From assembly GCA_027027485.1 (NCBI GenBank), contig JALVLL010000162.1, positions 1-10,539 on the forward strand: a stretch of 10,539 bases of DNA. Direction: 5' to 3'. Origin of the DNA: Candidatus Bipolaricaulota bacterium. GTDB lineage: Bacteria > Bipolaricaulota > Bipolaricaulia > Bipolaricaulales > Bipolaricaulaceae. Positions 6,600 through 10,539 of this stretch are shown here, piece by piece; the first letter of the stretch is position 1, and each line of letters starts with the position of its first letter. The notes beneath the pieces were generated by a model. That model did not search any database. It saw only the letters and a list, made by a program, of their open reading frames with translations, and was not told the DNA's origin. The position numbers were made by a program, and so were the translations under genes.

Positions 6600-6665
6600 T
6601 CCCTCGTAGGGAGGTGATCGCGGCTTATCCAAAAACCATTAGCGTACTCCGAAAGGGGGGAGTGC
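6600..6665 (+). promoter_or_regulatory. Structured 5' leader of the solute-binding protein mRNA
   Basis: The leader has two possible hairpins. The first is TCCCT-CGT-AGGGA (6600-6612), which touches an orphan Shine-Dalgarno-like run GGGAGGTGAT (6609-6618) that has no ATG, GTG or TTG at normal distance. The second pairs 6644-6650 with 6659-6665 (seven pairs including one U-G, loop of 8 nt) and covers part of the true ribosome binding site AGGGGGGAG (6654-6662), which sits 4 nt from the ATG. It could limit translation initiation. No known riboswitch class is recognised. Confidence 0.4.
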
Positions 6666-6666
6666 T

Positions 6667-8037
6667 ATGCGTAAGTTCTTGATCGGGCTTTTGGCGTTGG
6701 GTTTTGCTGCGGGCTTGGTGGCGGCCCAAGAGGTCAAAGTCATTACCATCAAGGCCTGGACCGTTGGACCGGACGACCCCTCCATCACGCGGAAGCTCAA
6801 CCTCGAGACGGCGGCGGAGAGGTTGAATGAGATGCTGGAGTTCGTGGGGGCCAACTACCGCGTGAAGCTCGAGGCCACGTTCGTCACCACCAGTTGGTCC
6901 GATTACAAACGCTCCAACCTCCTGGCCCTCCAATCCGGTGACCCGGAGAAGATCGCCGACATCATCGTGACCGGCCACGAGGATATCGGGCCCTATGCCG
7001 AGGCGGGTTACATCATCCCCTTGGACGAGTACATCGCCGCCTTCCCCGAGGTCTACGAGGACTTCTTCCCGGCCCTGTGGGAGGCCTGTAAGTACAAGGG
7101 AAAGATCTGGGGCATCCCGCAGGACACCGAGGCCCGCATGTTCTACTACCGCAAGGACCTCCTGAAGGCCGCGGGCTACTCCGAGGAGTTCATCGAGTCC
7201 ATCCCCGCCAAGGTGGTGGCCGGTGAGTTCATCTTGGACGACATCATCGCCCTGGGCCAGAAGCTCCTCGATGCCGGCGTGGTCGAGGAGGGCATGGCCA
7301 TCTGGCACCGCCCCACCCCGGGCACCGACTGGTTCCAGTTCATCTACGCCTACGGCGGCGAGCTCTACGATCCTGATACCGGGAAGCTCGTGGTGGACAA
7401 GTCGGCGACCCTGGCGCTCTTCAAGTTCATAAAGAAGCTGGTTGACCTCGGGCTAACCCCGAGCGCCATGTCCCAGATCTCCTGGCCCGAGATCCACACC
7501 AACTTCTCCGGCGGAAAGGTGGGCATCAACCTCACCGGCGGTTCCTGGAACTTCGCCGAGTGGCAGCACGATCCGTACAACAAGAGCTTCGACTACCTCT
7601 GGGAGAACATCGGGTTCGCCCCCATCCCCGCCGCCGAGAAGGGCGGTAAGCCCGTGTCCGTGTCCCACCCCTTGGTGCACCTGATCACCTCCACCTCCAG
7701 GCACAAGGACCTCGCCTTCCTGATTGTGACCCTGGCCTCGGCGGTGGACCTCAACACCCGCCACGCCATCAGGTCCGGCCACCTGGCCATCCGCAAGAGC
7801 CAGCTCTCCTATCCGCCCTATTACGCCGATGTCTTCGCCCGGAAGGTCTCCGAGCTCTGCGCCCCCTTCGCCCGGTTCAGCCCCAACCACCCCAAGGCCC
7901 CGTTCTATTGGGAGGCCCTCTTCCGCGACGGCATCGTCCCCGTCGAGGTGGGTGCCCTCAGCCCCGAGCAGGCCCTGGAGCACTTCGTCAAGCGCATGCA
8001 GACCGAGCTCGGCGATCAGGTGATCATCCGCGAATAA
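6667..8037 (+). CDS. ABC transporter extracellular sugar-binding protein (family 1, MalE-like)
   Basis: Secreted solute-binding protein of 456 residues that captures the sugar and delivers it to the permeases. Residues 1-20 form a Sec signal peptide: MRK, a hydrophobic core LIGLLALGFAAGL, then VAA with probable cleavage before Q21. There is no lipobox cysteine, so it is not a lipoprotein. The mature part has the family 1 layout: IKAWTVGPDD near the start, IADIIVTGHEDIGPYAEAG with IPLDEYI in lobe 1, then GKIWGIPQDTEARMFYYRKDLLKAAG, the hallmark of sugar-binding proteins of this class. Further on come FIYAYGGELYD and FSGGKVGINLTGGSWNFAEW. Aromatic residues (W, Y) in these segments may line the sugar site. 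The ribosome site AGGGGGGAG is 4 nt from the ATG. The gene has its own promoter, and a strong terminator follows it before the permease genes. The sugar cannot be named from sequence. Confidence 0.93.
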   Translation: MRKFLIGLLALGFAAGLVAAQEVKVITIKAWTVGPDDPSITRKLNLETAAERLNEMLEFVGANYRVKLEATFVTTSWSDYKRSNLLALQSGDPEKIADIIVTGHEDIGPYAEAGYIIPLDEYIAAFPEVYEDFFPALWEACKYKGKIWGIPQDTEARMFYYRKDLLKAAGYSEEFIESIPAKVVAGEFILDDIIALGQKLLDAGVVEEGMAIWHRPTPGTDWFQFIYAYGGELYDPDTGKLVVDKSATLALFKFIKKLVDLGLTPSAMSQISWPEIHTNFSGGKVGINLTGGSWNFAEWQHDPYNKSFDYLWENIGFAPIPAAEKGGKPVSVSHPLVHLITSTSRHKDLAFLIVTLASAVDLNTRHAIRSGHLAIRKSQLSYPPYYADVFARKVSELCAPFARFSPNHPKAPFYWEALFRDGIVPVEVGALSPEQALEHFVKRMQTELGDQVIIRE

Positions 8038-8052
8038 AGCGGCGAGGATTGG

Positions 8053-8088
8053 AGGCCCCGCCCCTTTTCAAAGGGGCGGGGCCTTTTT
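8053..8088 (+). terminator. Rho-independent terminator or attenuator after the binding-protein gene
   Basis: A 14-15 bp perfect stem (8053-8067 with 8070-8084), mostly GGCCCCGCCCC/GGGGCGGGGCC, is followed by TTTTT (8084-8088). It begins 15 nt after the binding-protein stop and lies only 13 nt before the permease start. Such an element usually stops most transcripts after the binding protein and lets a fraction through. Confidence 0.92.
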
Positions 8089-8093
8089 ATAAT
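8065..8093 (+). promoter_or_regulatory. Putative promoter embedded in the terminator, driving the permease genes
   Basis: TATAAT (8088-8093, perfect) overlaps the last T of the terminator. TTTTCA (8065-8070, 4 of 6) lies 17 nt upstream in the hairpin loop region. Transcription would begin around 8100, immediately before the GTG at 8102, which has no ribosome binding site. This suggests a leaderless mRNA for the first permease. Confidence 0.5.
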
Positions 8094-8101
8094 CCCCAAC
8101 T

Positions 8102-9043
8102 GTGGATAAGAAACCGTTAAGGGTTCCCCGACGGTCAGGCAGATCCAAGGGCTACCTGCAAGCGTTTGTATTTTTGTCCCCGGGGTTGATCCTTATCCTC
8201 TTTTTCTTCCTCGCCCCCGTCGTCATCACCGCGGTGATGGGGTTCACCAACATGGATTACCGCTTCCAGTGGGATTTCATCGGCCTCGGCAATTTCTACC
8301 GGATGGCCAACGATTTCCTCGTGCCCAAGATCCTCGTAAACACGGTCGTTTACACCTTCGGAACCCTCGCGATCTTCAACGTGACCTTCGGCTTGATCCT
8401 GGCCCTCCTCACCACCAGCATCAGCGAACGCGTGGGCCTTTTCTTCCGCGCGTTATGGCTCCTGCCGCGGTTCACCCCTCCCGTGGTCTACGCGGCGATC
8501 TGGCTTTGGATCCTCTCGCCTACCAAAAACGGGCTTTTGAACGGGATCCGGGTGGCGATGGGGTTGAAGCCCATCGCGTGGATCTCGGAGTTCCCCTGGG
8601 GGGTGATCATCGTCACCAACGGTATCATCGGGGCCTCCATGGGGATGCTCATCTTCACCTCGGCCATCAAGGCGATCCCCCGCGATTACCTGTGGGCGGC
8701 GAGGGTCGACGGGGCCTCGTGGTTCCAGGAAGTGCGCCACATCATCTTGCCCCTCATACGCTGGCCGCTCATGTTCATCACCGCCTATCAGACGCTTTCG
8801 CTCTTGACCTCCTACGAATACATCCTCCTCATCACCCAGGGTGGCCCCTTCCATGCTTCGGAGGTCTGGTCCCTTTACGCGTACAACAAGGCCTTCAGTG
8901 CCTACGCGGGCACATATGAATTCGGGTATGCCGCTGCCCTGGCCACGGTATTGGTGCTTATCGGGACCGTGGCCTCCATCGCTTACTGGAAGATCTTCCG
9001 CTTCCGCGAGATGATGGCGGCCCCCAGGATAGAGGTGTCGTGA
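8102..9043 (+). CDS. Sugar ABC transporter permease 1 (MalF/UgpA-type)
   Basis: Inner-membrane permease of 313 residues that pairs with the next protein to form the transport channel. A basic N-tail (KKPLRVPRRSGRSKG) leads into the first membrane helix (about 20-46). Further helices lie at about 79-104, 113-139, 166-188, 222-245 and 275-297, six in all. The cytoplasmic EAA loop that docks on the ATPase is at about 195-221: WAARVDGASWF followed by HIILPLIRWPL, matching the EAA-DGA-LP-P pattern. The GTG at 8102 is the only start before the first helix; an in-frame stop at 8090-8092 excludes extension. No ribosome binding site precedes it, and a TATAAT ends 8 nt upstream, so the mRNA may be leaderless. 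It overlaps the next gene by 1 nt (TGATG) or 4 nt, so translation is probably coupled. Confidence 0.95.
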   Translation: MDKKPLRVPRRSGRSKGYLQAFVFLSPGLILILFFFLAPVVITAVMGFTNMDYRFQWDFIGLGNFYRMANDFLVPKILVNTVVYTFGTLAIFNVTFGLILALLTTSISERVGLFFRALWLLPRFTPPVVYAAIWLWILSPTKNGLLNGIRVAMGLKPIAWISEFPWGVIIVTNGIIGASMGMLIFTSAIKAIPRDYLWAARVDGASWFQEVRHIILPLIRWPLMFITAYQTLSLLTSYEYILLITQGGPFHASEVWSLYAYNKAFSAYAGTYEFGYAAALATVLVLIGTVASIAYWKIFRFREMMAAPRIEVS

Positions 9044-9921
9044 TGGCCAAACGGGGATTCACGCCGGGATCGCTGCAGCGGGAACGGAGGAAACAGCGGC
9101 TCCTGCGGACGTCCATGTACGTGTTCCTCGTGGTGTCCTCCCTCCCCATAATCGTGGGGTACATCTGGCTCTTCGTGGGGGCCTTCACGGGGAACCTCGT
9201 TTACGGATTCGTCCCCGAGGAGTTCACCCTGAAGAACTGGAGCTTCCTCTGGAAACCGCCCTCCGCGGCTTGGCCCAACATCTGGCGCACTTTCGCCAAC
9301 ACCGTGTTCCTGGCGGCGGGCGTCACAGTGATCATGGTCGTGGTCTCCACCTCGGCGGCGTATGTGGTCTCCCGGATGTATTTCCCCGGGCGCTCCATGA
9401 TCCTGGCGTCCACCCTGATCCTCCACGCCTTCCCCGCCATCACCCTGCTCATCGCCCTCTATTACATCCTGCGTGCCCTGGGGCTTTTGGACTCCCTGTG
9501 GGGTGTGATCCTCGTGCGGGCGGGGCTCATGGTCCCCTTCGGGATCTGGGTGATGAAGGGCTTCTTCGACGATATCCCCTGGGACATAGAGATGTCGGCC
9601 CTCATCGATGGCGCCACCCGGTTTCAAACCTTCTGGAAGGTGATGTTGCCCTTGGTCAAGCCGGGGATCGCGGCCATCGCCGTGTTCGCCTTCATGGCGG
9701 GTTGGGCCGAGTATATCTTCCTCGTCACCTTCGTGCGTGACCCAAACAGCTGGACTCTGAGCTCGTACATCAACGCCATCATCGGGAACTACCGTTTCAC
9801 CAACTACGGGCTCCTCGCGGCCGTGTCCCTTTTCTACATGTTCCCGGTGCTCCTCTTCTTCCTCCTCACCCAGAAGCTCCTCATGAAGGTGACGGTGGGC
9901 GGCATCAAGGGAGGGAGGTAA
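9043..9921 (+). CDS. Sugar ABC transporter permease 2 (MalG/UgpE-type)
   Basis: Second inner-membrane permease, 292 residues from the ATG at 9043. The ATG shares one base with the stop of permease 1 and sits 5 nt after AGAGGTG. A GTG at 9040 would add one residue but leaves too short a spacing. After a basic N-tail there is a helix at about 25-49 and then five more: about 85-110, 117-142, 150-171, 207-230 and 255-278. The EAA loop is clear at about 180-210: WDIEMSALIDGATRF with KVMLPLVKPG, very close to the MalG consensus. The C-terminus QKLLMKVTVGGIKG resembles the MalG-type tail that reaches the ATPase interface. It is part of the operon with permease 1 and the ATPase, which starts 24 nt downstream. 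Confidence 0.96.
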   Translation: MAKRGFTPGSLQRERRKQRLLRTSMYVFLVVSSLPIIVGYIWLFVGAFTGNLVYGFVPEEFTLKNWSFLWKPPSAAWPNIWRTFANTVFLAAGVTVIMVVVSTSAAYVVSRMYFPGRSMILASTLILHAFPAITLLIALYYILRALGLLDSLWGVILVRAGLMVPFGIWVMKGFFDDIPWDIEMSALIDGATRFQTFWKVMLPLVKPGIAAIAVFAFMAGWAEYIFLVTFVRDPNSWTLSSYINAIIGNYRFTNYGLLAAVSLFYMFPVLLFFLLTQKLLMKVTVGGIKGGR

Positions 9922-9945
9922 AATCTAAAGGGTCCCGAAAAGGAC

Positions 9946-10539
9946 ATGGCGTCGATCAGGCTCGAGCGGCTGACGAAGAGGTTCGGCAAGGTTGTCGCCG
10001 TAAACAACCTGAGCCTCGAGGTACGGGACGGGGAGTTCATCGCCCTCCTCGGCCCCTCCGGTTGTGGGAAGACCACCACCCTCTTGATGATCGCCGGGAT
10101 CTACCGCCCCACCGAGGGGAAGATCTATTTCGACGATGTGCTCGTAAACGATGTCGCCCCCAAGGACCGCTATGTGGGCCTGGTCTTCCAGTCCTACGCC
10201 CTCTACCCCCACATGAAGGTCTACGACAACATCGCCTTCCCCCTGAAGCTCGCCAAGGTCCCCCGGAAGGAGATCGACCGCAAGGTACGCGAGGTGGCCA
10301 AGCTCACCAAGATCGATGAGCTCCTGGACCGCATGCCCGGACAGCTCTCCGGGGGACAGCAACAGCGCGTGGCCCTCTGCCGGGCCTTGGTGAAGGAGCC
10401 GGAGATCCTCCTCCTGGACGAGCCCCTCTCGAACCTGGATGCACGCCTACGCATCGAGACCCGGGCCGAGATAAAGCGCCTCCAGCGGGAGCTCGGGATC
10501 ACCACCATCCTCGTCACCCACGACCAGGTGGAGGCCATG
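9946..10539 (+). CDS. Sugar ABC transporter ATP-binding protein (MalK/UgpC-type), 3' end outside the window
   Basis: The first 198 residues of the ATPase that powers the transporter; no stop is reached. All core motifs of the nucleotide-binding domain are present: Walker A GPSGCGKTT (36-44), Q-loop VFQSYALYPHMKVYDNIAFPL (80-100, Q82), signature LSGGQQQR (134-141), Walker B ILLLDEP (154-160), D-loop SNLD (162-165) and H-loop H192 in THDQVEAM. The YALYPHM-x-V-x-DNIAFPL stretch is typical of the MalK/UgpC (CUT1) group, whose full length is about 360 residues with a C-terminal TOBE regulatory domain that would lie beyond the edge. The ATG at 9946 is 24 nt after permease 2, in the same operon. The ribosome site is weak (AAAAGG close to the start). 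Having an ATPase in the operon suggests a dedicated rather than shared energiser. Confidence 0.97.
   Translation, partial: MASIRLERLTKRFGKVVAVNNLSLEVRDGEFIALLGPSGCGKTTTLLMIAGIYRPTEGKIYFDDVLVNDVAPKDRYVGLVFQSYALYPHMKVYDNIAFPLKLAKVPRKEIDRKVREVAKLTKIDELLDRMPGQLSGGQQQRVALCRALVKEPEILLLDEPLSNLDARLRIETRAEIKRLQRELGITTILVTHDQVEAM

Noticed and set aside
6595..6600. GATAAT as a second -10 box for the binding-protein promoter
   Set aside because: No -35-like sequence lies 16-18 nt upstream, and the TTGACC-18-TATAAT pair just before it is far better.
6614..6682. 22-codon frame from GTG 6614 overlapping the binding-protein start
   Set aside because: The GTG lies inside the Shine-Dalgarno-like run itself, so it has no separate ribosome site, and the peptide has no leader-peptide feature.
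9040..9042. GTG at 9040 as the start of permease 2
   Set aside because: It would sit only 2 nt after AGAGGTG. The ATG at 9043 has proper spacing and the classic TGATG stop-start overlap.

Overview
The window is a gene-dense, GC-rich stretch of a bacterial chromosome. No gap between genes exceeds 219 bases, and I see no tRNA, rRNA, CRISPR array, insertion sequence or phage gene. The gene set (MtaB-type tRNA methylthiotransferase, PhoH, a PgpH/YqfF-type HD protein, NAD-dependent LigA, a sigma-70 factor) is bacterial. The phylum cannot be fixed from this sequence. A poorly sampled, possibly thermophilic lineage such as Bipolaricaulota/Acetothermia is only a guess, based on high GC, near-leaderless starts and a shortened PgpH.

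Layout. (1) Bases 1-4578, plus strand: a tightly packed housekeeping run. It holds the 3' end of a tRNA methylthiotransferase, phoH, a seven-transmembrane HD-domain phosphohydrolase overlapping phoH by 71 nt, and ligA 6 nt further on. The coding signal of phoH reaches upstream of its first ATG/GTG/TTG codon, to an ATA codon behind a strong ribosome binding site. (2) Bases 4582-5457, minus strand: a 291-residue sigma-70 factor, convergent with ligA across a 3-nt gap and divergent from the next gene. (3) Bases 5458-5547: a 90-nt divergent promoter region. (4) Bases 5548-6447: a GH130 glycoside phosphorylase or hydrolase. (5) Bases 6448-10539: a sugar ABC transporter locus. It has a near-consensus promoter, a structured leader, a secreted solute-binding protein, a strong hairpin terminator with a promoter-like sequence inside it, two inner-membrane permeases and a MalK-type ATPase cut by the window end.

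How the genes may work together: the binding protein captures a sugar outside the membrane, the two permeases and the ATPase import it, and the GH130 enzyme may cleave it, possibly with phosphate to yield a sugar phosphate. GH130 enzymes mostly act on beta-mannosides, so a mannose-containing oligosaccharide is a reasonable guess, but nothing in the sequence proves the substrate. The solute-binding protein has its own promoter and terminator, a layout that would give more binding protein than membrane components.

No clearly new multi-gene system is visible. The points most worth a second look are the overlapping terminator and promoter before the first permease, the apparent AUA start of phoH, the PgpH-like protein without its extracellular domain, and changes in the promoter-reading residues of the sigma factor.
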